Positions 1-10,955 of a stretch of 41,343 nucleotides of DNA are shown piece by piece (positions within the stretch are counted from its first letter, which is position 1; each line of letters opens with the position of its first letter). This stretch comes from Thermomucor indicae-seudaticae (taxonomy: Eukaryota > Mucoromycota > Mucoromycetes > Mucorales > Lichtheimiaceae). The stretch is taken from the NCBI GenBank assembly GCA_000787465.1, contig JSYX01000301.1, positions 1-41,343 of the forward strand, in the 5' to 3' direction. Position numbers and translations under genes: made by a program. Below the pieces are notes generated by a model, which ran no database searches, was not told the origin of the DNA, and was given only the letters and a program-made list of their open reading frames with translations.

Positions 1-1
1 A

Positions 2-3000
2 TCATACCAGTTTCAGCTCAGAAACCGGATTGTTACCTATGCCAAGGACATTGGGCGCTATGAACACGACCGCATCTATCAACTCATTGAAGAAGAGCAT
101 ATGACTAAACCCAGAGGATTTTATCAGTGTGCCGCAGACATCTGGAACAAGTGTAATCCGAGTACTAATGCAAAGGGAAGAGCAATTGCCGGGTGCTTGC
201 GGAATGATGGTGATGATACTCTGAAATAATGGCAACTGTATGTGCAGCAGCACTATGATGAAGTATTTGACCAGGTCGCACCTGAGGACGACGGTGACGA
301 TGATAAAGACAGTGATGAAGAGAAAGAGGACGATGACGATCAAGAACTGACGAAAGAAGAGTTACGTACATGTACAGTGGGGCTCAGAAAGATCCTGCGT
401 TTCAAGGACGATAACTTCCTTTCGCTGCTGCGGTTGTGCATGACTCAGATTACGGGTTACAAGAGTGACCTACTGCTTCTTGCTCGTGCGGTCATGTTGA
501 AATATGCTATGAACAATAATGCTTCCGTTGTCAACCTTGCCGATTTTTTGCCCGACCGTATTCTACGAAGAACAGACAACAATCGGATTATACATGCCAG
601 TGCGCCTGCAGAAGGACTGCAAAAGAAGCTTGAAACAGTTTTTGAAAAGAAAAGACGTCCAGTGGATCCGTTTGCTGATTTTATGTCAACACGACATCTC
701 TCGTTTCTTACTACCAAGTTTTTAGCCAGCTGTAAAGATCCGAAGGGACCATCCGAATGGAACGATTGGAGCCCTGAAGTTAACGATAGTATTCATTTGC
801 ACTGTGTTCCCAACGGGATGTCGGATACGGCAAGGCGGCAGCTCAGACAAATCAGTACAAGCATTAACAATATCTATGTAACTAGCGATATCTTGAACAA
901 ACTCCTTGGCTACGTCCTGTTGCTTCTCATTCGCGTTCGTTTGGCGCCTGAGCGAGAGAAGAAGTGGTTCGAACGTAAGCATAGCAAGCAAGGAGAGCCA
1001 AACAGAGATGAGAGGTACGCAATAATCGTCAAGCTTAAGGAATCAAGGTTTTTGACATAGAAAGATGTTTAGCAGTGGTCGCACCACGTCCAGAAAGAAA
1101 CGGAAATACGTTAGAAAGGCCCTCAACAAAAAGCGTCAAAAACTTCTAAATTCGAATCGCCACGACAAATCCGCCAGGATCTCAGAGGTAGACTGCAGGT
1201 TAGACAAACTTGTTAAGCAAGACGTGGGACAAAACTACGAAGGCATTGAAGACGAAGACACCGACGCAGCAGCAATTGAAGTGGAAGAATTAGACGACAG
1301 TGATTACGAGCTTGAGGAGGAAGTTGATATGGAATATATGGTATCTGACCCAGATGAGGAGAATGAGAACGACAATAAGACGAAGACCGTTTGTGAGGAG
1401 GTAAGCTATCAAGGAAGGGATGTAAGAACAAAGTTAACGCATGAGGTAAGGCTTGTGGAGAGACCAGCAACAGTGAAATGAAAGAAACGTCACGGAAGAG
1501 GATCTTCATATTGAGGGCTCTGACTTGACAGTTGCTTTTTGATCTTAATATTACTGGCGAAAAAACCATGCAAGATATCCAAAAGAATTTTCCCAAAGCA
1601 CGACTGGCAGATGAGGAAGCTAGGACAATTCAGGCTTTGTACCACTTGCTTTGGCGGTACATACCCAAAAGAACAGGAAATCGAGGCTTGGATAGGCATG
1701 TGGCGTTATGCATTCCGTTTGTTTTGCTCGCAAACGCTATCCTGCGCGCTGCCGGGTACGGAGAATTCTGCAGGAAGTTTTGTCCATCTATCTCGCCTGG
1801 ATCAGTCCATGCATTAGCTTTCAACTCGATAACAACGTACGAGGCGTTTTGTGCTTGCATTAACGAAGAGAGCTTCAGCAGTTATGACATAGTGGACTCT
1901 GATAATGACAACCCCATGATCACCGCTGCAGGAGAGGCACAAAAGAATCCAGAGCTGGTTCTTGATGCATTTTTTGACCTTGCAGCCATCCGCGAGATAT
2001 GTTCTAGCCAAGGGATCCACTTCAAAAACCGCATAACAATACAATCAAATGACGTTGCTATCCTATCTGGTACTCTAATCACAGAGGGGAGGAATCCGGT
2101 GCGATCGCCGTACGATGCAAAGAAGAAAAGAAAGAAGAAAGAGAATGACCAGGCCACGGAGAAGAAGGATCGGACAGAAAAGAACAAGAGTAGCCTAAGC
2201 AAACGAACGGACAGCGATGATTCAGCGGTGCATTCCGTCCAACAACCAGCAGATGAAGTGCTTGATAATCTCGACGCTGAAATTAAAAAAGATTGAACAG
2301 AAGAAAAAGGACGAGAAGGCGCAGTTGAAGGAACTTAATCATGATATCCAACGTATCACCAAGAAGATCGATCTCATGAATGCTCCAAATCGCCCGCCAT
2401 TAATCCAGATACGTCAGTGTTTGAAAACAAGAAATTCAGTTCAAAGATCATTTCTGTTGCTGGTGTCAAGGCTGAGTAGTTTGCGACAACAACGATATCG
2501 TTTGGTCAAGGTTCGTTATGACAGTCTATTGCGATCCCGTTACTCAAGAAATTATTTTAGGGTGTACCCGACAGTAGCCGAGGTAAACTACCACGCGACA
2601 ATATTTTGACGTGGGAAAACTTTAGAACAGAGGACAATACGGAGTCGATCGATATCAAGGAATTGAAAGCATCCAGTCAAGATGAACTGTTATTCTGCGG
2701 AACGGATTATGGATTGGTCACGATGAGTGAGACGTGCCCGTTAACAATAAACCGATTTGAAAAGCACATTGAACTTTACAACAACCGTTTCGCTCAATTA
2801 ATTGATCCGAATGAGGAAGACGATGGGATGATGGATCTGGATATGAATATCGAGGATATAAAATTTCCAAAGCCATACAAGATAACTGCTCGCCATATTG
2901 AAGAAATTTCGTCGTCAAGGAACTATCGAAAAAGGCAGAGAAAAAAAGAACGTACCATAACGCACCGCGGAGTTACGTGTTACCAAGTCTATCTAACGTT

Positions 3001-3819
3001 GTATTGCTTCTGCTACATAGACGACAAGGCGTGGAAAGCGTGTTAGCGGTTTCGAAAAGAAGTTAAAGAAGAATTCGCTGGAGCAATGCTCCAGTGTTGA
3101 CCAGATATTCAAGTACCGAGAGGTGACATTACAAATGAGTGTTCGTAGAGCTAGGCCATCGCGCTAATAAGTTCGTTACGTCATAGGTTTTTGAAGAAGC
3201 TAAAGACGATCTTCGAGCATTTTATTCCACTAGTAGCAGAGCCAAAACCGAAAAGAGGAGACAACAGATATTGACGCAGAAAGCATACGCAAAAGCGGCG
3301 TTTATGGAACGCAAGTACGTCAAATCCTTTGAGTCGGGAAGGCGCACACATGTGCATTGCATTGGTGAAGCTGGAACAGGGGTTTTCTCTCGAATCAAAG
3401 GACACATCAAGCGAGGAGGGAACAAATTGAGAAGACAGCACCGACAGTATACGTGTGTGGCCATGACCAATGAATACAACACTTCGCAGATTTGCCCCTT
3501 TTGTTTTAGCAAGATGGTTCATCCAACCCACAGGAAGAAAGGCAGGCTAAAATCAAACAATGGAGCGGTTACTTACATAAATCCAGATTGCATTTCAAAC
3601 AAGTACAATTATGGCACTCGCGGACGCGATACAAACGCTGCATTCGACATTGCCTTGGCTGGCGCATACATTATCCTTTCACAAGACGGTCGCGGTTTCG
3701 ACTGTTTCCGCTCCGTCACACCATTAAACACCAATTACCAACCACTGGAAATCATCACTGAACTTGACACCAGGGCCATCCCGGAGGTTTGCGATCTTGG
3801 TCATCACTTTCCAAAGTGA
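2..3819 (+). CDS. Fanzor-like (TnpB/OrfB-type) RuvC nuclease, multi-exon, 5' partial
   Basis: The C-terminal third carries the three RuvC motifs of the TnpB/Fanzor family: Asp in GTDYGLVTMS (2705-2707), Glu in CIGEAGTG (3367-3369) and Asp in GRDTNAAFDIA (3628-3630). Between motifs II and III lies a zinc-ribbon half CPFC followed by a single Cys in NPDC; a fourth Cys ligand is not obvious. Phase-consistent exons: about 264-1014, 1061-1445 (or to 1400), 1532-2257, 2301-2582, 2633-2971, 3021-3122, 3187-3819; introns are mostly 43-64 nt. The N-terminal two thirds are acidic and lysine-rich and not recognised. Frame 2 is open from the window edge to a TAA at 227-229; an intron 210-263 would remove it, but this is not proven. 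Family members are RNA-guided DNA endonucleases spread with transposons. Confident of the family, less of the 5' end. Confidence 0.85.
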
Positions 3820-4727
3820 TAATACTTGTAAGTAAACTCTGAAAATTGTCTACAGAAACTAGGGAGCTCACTCTTTTATTCCTTCCACAATAGAAGGTAA
3901 GACGAAGTGTTATATTCCCGCATAACGAAAGACTCAACATTTTACGTTCATGTGCCTGCTTTGGATGCTCTTCTGCGCTGGCCTGAGATTCAAATTGCGC
4001 AGAAAGAAAGGGTAAGTTGTGCAAAGACGAAATGCAACGTGCGTGAACTATTTTACAAAACGACGCAAATCTTTTTTCCTCGGCAGCGCAAACCGGGTTT
4101 TTGGTCGACGCAAAGGTGCATCTCAAGCAGCGCAAACATCTTTTCAAAATCCAGTATCCTACTCGCGATCAAGTATGAAATACGTGACAATTCAGTTGTA
4201 ACCTTTTGGCTGTATTTATTGATATGATATACGTTATGAGAAATATCCAGTTTAAGAAAACGTTGATCTCTAAAGGTTGACTTTGTGCAGTGAGGAAAAT
4301 AAGCTATGGCAGCGAGAAAAAAGAAAACAAGAGAAAACACTAGAAAGATTCTTATAAACTTTGCTATGTAACATGGTAATAACTTGATCCTCAGCATTCA
4401 ACCAAATGATAACGAATGAAACTGAACGTCTTATGAGTGCGCGAAAACCACTTTTGCATCAGGGACCGATATAACCTTTGACTCATTATTCAAGTATCCA
4501 ACGCGCACGCATCGTGAATGCCGTGCACAAATGCCAACTGACAAAACTGGTGACGTCGATTATGATTGAAGCGACGTACAGCTGCAGCAGCACATAAAAG
4601 CATCAGACCCACTCTTCCAAAAAATGCAATTTGTCTTTTCAGTGACGCATATCGTTTGAAGGAAAAGACGGTCTGTATTCACGTCTAATCATTTCAGTGT
4701 TTATTCTTTGCGTGGAAAAGACGACGT
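3820..4727. other. Intergenic: Fanzor 3' flank
   Basis: No convincing coding exon seen between the Fanzor stop and the stop of the convergent lipase gene. In this family the guide RNA usually overlaps or follows the 3' end of the nuclease gene, so the first few hundred bases are the place to look for it. I could not recognise a terminal inverted repeat or a target-site duplication by eye. Confidence 0.5.
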
Positions 4728-7241
4728 TCAAGTGTCCTTTGGTGGCGTCATGGTCAATCCTCGCTTGATCGACGTGCGTTCTTTCTGGAGTGGCGTACTT
4801 TGGGATTGCATGCTTGCACGTGGGATGCTGATATCAGACGTAGCCCGTGATTCAAGCATTGGTCGCGGCACGGTATCGTACGGAAGTTCAGACAAGCGCC
4901 GAAGACGGATTCTGTAAAGGATTGCGTCTATAGTCAACTCAATCTGCAGATGATTCTTGATAATAGACATTTCTGGAGCAAAAAGCTCAGTGCAAATGAT
5001 CGACTACATAGTTTTCATGAACACCACTTACTGGGCCAGGTAGTTCGTTCGCCTCGAATGATGGCATCCATGACTGTGTCCATACTGGGATTAGACAGGA
5101 CCTTTAAAAAGTCGCCATAGTTGACGTTGGGTATAATGGTAATGTCACCAGAATACTTTTGTGACATGATCGCCTGGACCTTGTTGAAGAAAGCAGGTGC
5201 TACGCCGAGTTCTGAAAGCTAAATAACCATCCGGGATTAGATCTGGAAAACACAGACAAGAAGTTTCGTATGTACCTGTGTACATCTATGCTGGATTTCG
5301 CCTTTTGCCATATGCATGCAGAAATTGGTAAACTGCCGAAGTCGGGATGGTGTACTTGTCTTTTGAAGAAATGGAATAACGTGCGGATTGACTAAGATGG
5401 AGGTCTCCTTTTAGCCTATACACTACACTCCTTTACAGAGCCGGGTAACTAACCTTGCGAGACGATGAAATGATTAACGTTAAACAGCTCGGAGAGCTTA
5501 TTCATTGGCAAATCGCTTTTGGTTTTGGAACATGTCAGCATGAATTGGATCCCTTTAGAATAAATAGGCTTTTTTTACTTTTCAACTGAACCATCAATGT
5601 AGAGTTGATCTAATGGACAGTTAGAGTGCTTTGTCGCGTCAGCCAGGATATCAGGTTCACGTACCACCGCCGGGGTTCCAAGGGACAATGTTGCCGTTCT
5701 TATCCTTTGCATAGAGTTGCGAAGAGCCGTAAAAGACGGGCACAGAACAAGACACCACACTACAGAGAACGCTTGCAGTAAGTACAAGCATTAGAGTATG
5801 CTCTCTGCAGGCACAAAACTTACACTGCAGACCAAATGAGCTACACGAAGCATTAGTTTTGCTAGGTATTGAGTGGATACGCCAGACTTACTACATCGGG
5901 CGCCGTCAGGTAATTCAAGAGGCGAGGCATATCATAAATAGTAGATGAACTGACAGTGATGTTCAATATCCACCGTGTTCGATTGAAAGCTTCCTATTAA
6001 CCAAATATCACTATGATATTTGCTTTTCACCTGCATATTGTCACCTGCCTGAAATGTGATGTCTCCGATATTACTTCGAATAGCGTCATGCATGATTTCA
6101 ATGTCATAAAGTTGTCCTTTGGTGAGCAATCGATGGAGTCGCATCAATGGAGTCTCTGGTTGTCCGCTTCTTTCAAAGACATCCTGTAATACAGATCAAA
6201 ACAGGACTCCTTATAACTCGTTCGTTCGAGATAAGTCTTACCAACTTTATGCCAGTCGGATCAAACATGCCAGGGATCTCATCATCCGTACGAGTACAAA
6301 CCATGGCTGCCATGATGCTTCCACTGGAAGCACCTGAGATGATACGAGGTAGCAATCGTGCACTATGCAAGCACTTGATGACACCCAAATGATGGAGTCC
6401 TGATACAATGAATAGTTGTGTTAGTACAGAAATTATTTCCATTTGTCTCTATTTTTATTTACCCAAAGTGCCACCGCCACTCAGTAAAAGTGCTGTACGT
6501 CCAAAGCTTTGTCGAATGGTCATGAAAAAGTCATGCTTTGCACGCAAGTCTAGTTCAGGTTCCGAAGAAGGAGCATCGCAAATCCAGTTCAGCTGTCGAA
6601 CTACTTGATCAATGTAGCTCGAAATTAGCGTCTTCGTGCCGATGCGTGTATGGGCGTACAACTAGCCAGAAAAGCATTAACGAATGAAAACCTGACGAAT
6701 AACAAGTTATGACTTACTTTGGGATTACCCATGTCACCGAGGTTTCTCTCCAAGCTTGTTCTCAAGGCAAATATCATGGCAGACTGGCTGTCTGTTGTTT
6801 CTCGGACACGGCGCAACTGTTGTAGCCGCGTCTGTATCAATTCCCAGTCATAATCATCTGATTTTGGATCTTGTTTCCATGCATCCAGACCTTTTATTTT
6901 TGGTAGCATAAGTTCATTGCCCCGCACATGACGTATGCATGTGTGTGTTACCATCTAAATCATCCAATATGGCGGCAGCTTCAGCCCACTGTTCATAGTT
7001 TGTAGCCACCTTAAGGAGGTGCTCATAGTAAGATTTCTGATTCGAACAATGAACAAGTCGATCGCAAAGTTTCTACAATTTGGAAATGTTCTAAATCGCT
7101 GTTGATCTTGATTTCGGGAATTATCCTTACATTGGACCAGTACGATGCAACATCCCAGACAATGGACTTGGTTGTACCCATGACATCGTCAGGCACACAT
7201 AATGACGCCGGTATCAAGGCACCGTCCGACTTGCCCCACAT
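4728..7241 (-). CDS. Patatin-domain triacylglycerol lipase (Tgl3/4/5-SDP1 type, DUF3336 + patatin)
   Basis: Lipid-droplet-type TAG lipase/lysophospholipid acyltransferase family. The DUF3336 part contains ATNYEQWAEAAAILDDLDG. The patatin core follows with oxyanion loop SGGGTLGLHHLGV, nucleophile elbow SGASSGS (GxSxG) and catalytic Asp in YIDGSVENDLPM, then FNVNHFIVSQVNPHV. Exons on the minus strand: 7241-7131, 7036-6952, 6890-6718, 6661-6463, 6399-6242, 6183-6045, 5989-5892, 5840-5824 (17 nt), 5759-5665, 5609-5579, 5515-5454, 5391-5276, 5218-5032, 4972-4728; all phases match. This gives 571 aa from the ATG at 7241. A strong acceptor (TTTCTTCAG) just upstream at 7249-7251 suggests a further 5' exon that I could not resolve. 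It lies head-to-tail behind the GT49 gene. The tail is Arg/Ser-rich with no domain. Confidence 0.88.
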
Positions 7242-7248
7242 GCTTGAC

Positions 7249-7828
7249 CTGAAGAAAGAGAGATAAAAAGGGAATCGAGTTCTCGCATGATTTCTGGCTC
7301 AATTTTCACGTGTTATTAACTGCTTGAAGGGCAGCCTTGACATGCGTGGATCCGGATGAATATTTTAAGCGGATAGAGTTCGGCTCACTCGGTAACTTTC
7401 CTCTGGATATGCAGGTCCCTGAAGGGGAGGTGCCCTGATTTGGATCTGCTTCGTGATTATGCAAAGACCGACTAAGCTCATTTTTAAGAAATCCAGTTGT
7501 TTCAAGTTGAAGCTAAAGTCCAAAGTGAAAACCTTGCCTCTGCATCGGAATAGATACGCAAAAATGGTCTTTGTGCGCGCCATGCGGACTTCAACTCCGT
7601 TCATGCAGCGGCGAAACCAGGTTCCTGGAGTTGTTGTTGGTATCAGGCAATCGAAGGGTCTATTGTTGGTAATATACAAAAGGGGGTTGCCTGTCATTTA
7701 CAAGACAAGATGCTCAGAACGAACTTGCTAGAAGATAATACTACAGAATTAAATGGGTAAAGAGAAGGTGATGGGAGAGGGCATTAGTTATGAAGATGAA
7801 AGGTGCAGTTGTTGGAGGAGAGATGCAG
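7249..7828. other. Spacer between lipase and GT49 genes
   Basis: On the minus strand 7389-7697 is open, and a GTGAGC donor-like site lies at 7383-7388. The reading phase does not fit the lipase exon at 7248, so I do not call it. The rest is promoter or leader of the lipase gene and 3' flank of the glycosyltransferase gene. Confidence 0.4.
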
Positions 7829-9232
7829 TTATTCAATGGTGTTCTTCACTTTCGTTTCGAATCGGCGAATATTTTGGCACTCGCGCTTCAAGTTATCAGC
7901 TCGGGGCGTGTCCCATTCTCCTGATGCGTAGAATTTACGTGCATATCTTATGCAGACTTCTTCTCTAAAGTGGCTATACAGTTCGCGATTGTACTGCCGC
8001 TAAAGAAGAAACGGGGAATAGTGAGTTTTGCTTAATCAACAGCACAAGACACGTTGTTTCCTAATACCTCTTTTTTGCGCGTCTCTTCAGGGTAACGGTG
8101 TGTCTGATGGATCAAAAAGTCATTGGGAAGAACCCAATACTCGATGCCGGATAAATAGATCTCGTAAAGACAGGCGGCCTTGTTCGCGCCATACCCAATG
8201 AAACGTTCATCGCACCAGGGAGAACCTTCCTTCTTGTAGACAATGTAAGGCTCGTAGGAGAAGTCGTAAGTCGTGACTTTGTACAGCTTGTTGCTTCTGT
8301 ACCAACGTGGGTAATCGGTCGAACCGTGACCCTTCACCCACGACTTGTGGAACATGTCGATCTTGCCTTCATCCTTGAGCTTCAAGAGGTCCTTCTTGTT
8401 GGTCGGGAATGTGCGCCAATCGGTGCCGTCTTCTTGGACATTGTATTCAAAGGCAGGGACCACCAAGGCCGTTCGCCCCTCCCGAAGTCGACGCATCAGG
8501 TCTGGATCGCTGCGAATCGATTTTCGGAGGTCGGTACACAGATGGAAGTCGACGTCAAGCATCATGATGTAGTCGGTCCGGGAAAAAAGTTTGGCAACGT
8601 TACGCCACATGTTGAACTGCCGGTCGTACTTGTCCAGTATCAAGTGCACATCGACGTAGCGCTGCATATCGGGGTTTTGTGCGTACAGTTCACGAAGCTC
8701 CTTCATCACGATATCCTTGGTCTCGTCGTCGCTGATATGCACTGCAGCCGATATAGGTCCTAAAAAATAAACCCTTGTTAATCAACGAACCACCCCCTGT
8801 TCTTTGAGGTATCATACCCTTGTGATTACTCGCTAGTCGAGACAAGACCGGAAACCGATTCCGCGTGACGAGCGTGGCCATGGTGATATCTTCTTTATCA
8901 AAAGGTTCCTTGGCCCGATAAAAATAGGGAGTCAGGTTGCTGGGTCCCAAAGCACCAGAAAAGACTTTGGTCATCACGTAATTCTCAGGTAATGACTGAA
9001 TGGCGCCTTGACCATTGGACCATACGACTGCATGCTCGTTGAGTTGAGGCTCTGTCATTCCAATGATAGGCTCCTGGTCGAATGCTTCTCGGGCCCTGGG
9101 CTGGATACCATGATGTTGCCTGTCGTACGATGAATAGAAATAATGGGCGGTATACACAACTGAAACGACCGCGTAGACGGCAAGTAGGTATTTGCCAATC
9201 CTCGTTATTATCTGTGTCCAGTCTCGTTTCAT
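7829..9232 (-). CDS. Family GT49 (LARGE/B4GAT1-like) glycosyltransferase, type II membrane protein
   Basis: Golgi-type glycosyltransferase. The ATG at 9232 is followed by a short basic segment and one transmembrane anchor (about residues 13-32, YLLAVYAVVSVVYTAHYFY), then a lumenal domain. Family signatures: GPISAAVHISD, the DxD metal site in MLDVDFHL, a CDERFIGYG segment, and HQTHRYPEETRKKE near the end. Exons 9232-8818, 8759-8068, 7999-7829 have matching phases; introns are 58 and 68 nt; product 425 aa. The last small exon encodes a charged helix (RQYNRELYSHFREE) and ends in TAA. The acceptor sugar is unknown; GT49 members in animals add xylose/glucuronate chains, and fungal roles are not defined. 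The leader is strongly pyrimidine-rich on the coding strand, as often seen near fungal starts. Confidence 0.9.
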
Positions 9233-9474
9233 TGTCTTTTGCAGAAAAAAAGAAAGACAAAGGGAAGAAAGAGAGGGTTTAAGAAAAGGGGATAAAAAAG
9301 GATGAAAGGAGCGTGTGATCTGGACGCACTGCAACGTAAAAAAGAAGATTGTAGCGCGTGCCACTCTATATATATATGCAAGAGAAAGCGACTAAAAATA
9401 ACCTGGGAGCCCAGGTACCGGGGCTTGATCCATGGTTGCACAAAAGAGTGAATTGCCGCGAAAAAGCCAAAAAT

Positions 9475-10955
9475 TTATTGAGATGCCTTTGTATAATGGC
9501 CATATACCAGATCATAACCGTCGAATTCATAAAGAATTCTATCCGTGCGAGTGTATCCCCCGGGTAGCGTAGAGCCCATTGCGTGCACCATGTGGTTGTT
9601 GCGACTGTGGTGATGGTGCGATGTAAAGAAAGTCATGGTAAAAGTTTCGGGGTCAAAGATCCGTACGACCTGACTGACCAGAGTCTCAATCGGGCTCATG
9701 TTGTCATTATCATGGTTGGCGTGCGACTGTTCCACGGGTATATTGGTCTCAAAGGACGCGTAAGAGCACGCCGGCTCCGGTGTGACATGGATCGTAAAGT
9801 ATCGATCGTCCTGCAACCCATTGCTGGAATACCCGCAAGGCTCAAACAAAAACGAGTCGATCTGTGCTTGAGGATACAAGGCTCCAATGCCTGTCTTCAA
9901 GTCCACCCATTGACCGCCCTTTGTCCCGGACTCCGTCAGTTCCGCGTGATGATAGAAATGCTTCTTCATCGCCTCCGGATTCAAACGCGTCATCAGGATC
10001 TCCACAGTCTGATCAGGGTACGAATGGCCACCATTGCCAAACGGAGACGGGTCTTCTTCGGTCACAGGTGTCATTTGCCCGCTGCTCAGGATCTCTTTTC
10101 CTTCTGTGATGTCGTCATTATCAGGCTGTGGCGTCTCTGGACGAGATCGCGGGCGTGGTCGATGCAAAACGTCATCAGCAGGCTTGGTCAAATAGAGGTA
10201 CCAATGGTCGCTCGCCACTTTGCCAATCGTATACGCTGATCCGTTGTCTGACAACACGCTCCCGTTGTCAGACCAAATCGTTCATTCGCTCCTCTCCAAC
10301 CCATTCAAACTTACCAAAATACTTGTTGAGGAACTCGACCTCATTATTCCACGAGCGATGCGGTCCAACTTGTCTTTCAGGAAACATGAATGCCTTGCGC
10401 GAGTAGAACACGCGCCACACTTTTTCAAAGTCACAGTACTGCTTTGCAATTTCCAGAATGCGCGGAACGGCCAAGAGCAACGTTGTCGTCCCGCATGTCT
10501 TGATGATGAGCTTGTGTGGATAAACAAACATGGATGATTCGCTAATATGCATGGGTGAGCAGGACATATATAGACAGTCTTTGTCTTTTCATTTACCTCA
10601 AGAGATACGCGTCCACCGCATCGTTCGAAATCACGTTCAACACGGTACACTTGACAATAGCCAGCATGTCGTCCCAAACAGGACGGGGCACGCAGCGCAA
10701 TCCAGCTCTTCTTTCCGTTGCTCTGTGGAAACGCGCCCGTGGCGGACTGAAACGGGCGACGGAAATGGTCTTGTCTTCTTCGTCATTGTTGCTTGAGACG
10801 TCATCTTCTTCTGATGAATCGGAGTATTCTAGGTGTTGATGATCCACGAGATGCTGCGGCGAGGGCGAGAACCAGATCTCGAGGAGCTTCTCTGGACCTT
10901 CAAAACAGCCTTGCTGGGCGGAATAGTTGTCACCTTGCATTGGAGGTTCGACCAT
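9475..10955 (-). CDS. SPE2: S-adenosylmethionine decarboxylase proenzyme
   Basis: Makes decarboxylated AdoMet, the aminopropyl donor for spermidine and spermine. The proenzyme self-cleaves at Glu-Ser in LLSESSMFVYPHKL (around residue 121/122) to form the pyruvoyl cofactor. Downstream are KTCGTTTLLLAVPRI, DNGSAYTIGKVASDHWYLYL, FEPCGYSSNGL and YFTIHVTPEPACSYASFE, all characteristic. Exons 10955-10597, 10541-10315, 10247-9475; introns 55 and 67 nt; 452 aa. The first intron splits the Ser codon two residues before the cleavage site. The beta chain carries an acidic insertion (YSDSSEEDDVSSNNDEEDK) not typical of the core enzyme. The coding-strand leader is CT-rich. Polyamine control through upstream ORFs is known in other eukaryotes; I see no clear equivalent here. 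Confidence 0.95.

Noticed and set aside
3755..4147. 130-codon minus-strand ORF behind the Fanzor
   Set aside because: Partly antisense to the Fanzor C-terminus, no motif.
4708..4917. 69-codon plus-strand ORF
   Set aside because: Antisense to the lipase terminal exon, whose phase and conservation are clear.
7389..7697. Extra 5' exon of the lipase gene
   Set aside because: The frame is open and a donor-like GTGAGC follows, but its phase is incompatible with the next exon (7248) and the peptide resembles nothing in the family.
7453..7731. Plus-strand 92-codon ORF
   Set aside because: Antisense to a possible lipase leader; very basic, no motif, no flanking signals.
8326..8763. 145-codon plus-strand ORF
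   Set aside because: Antisense shadow of the GT49 coding exon.
9583..10239. 218-codon plus-strand ORF
   Set aside because: Shadow of the AdoMet decarboxylase on the opposite strand, which has unmistakable motifs.
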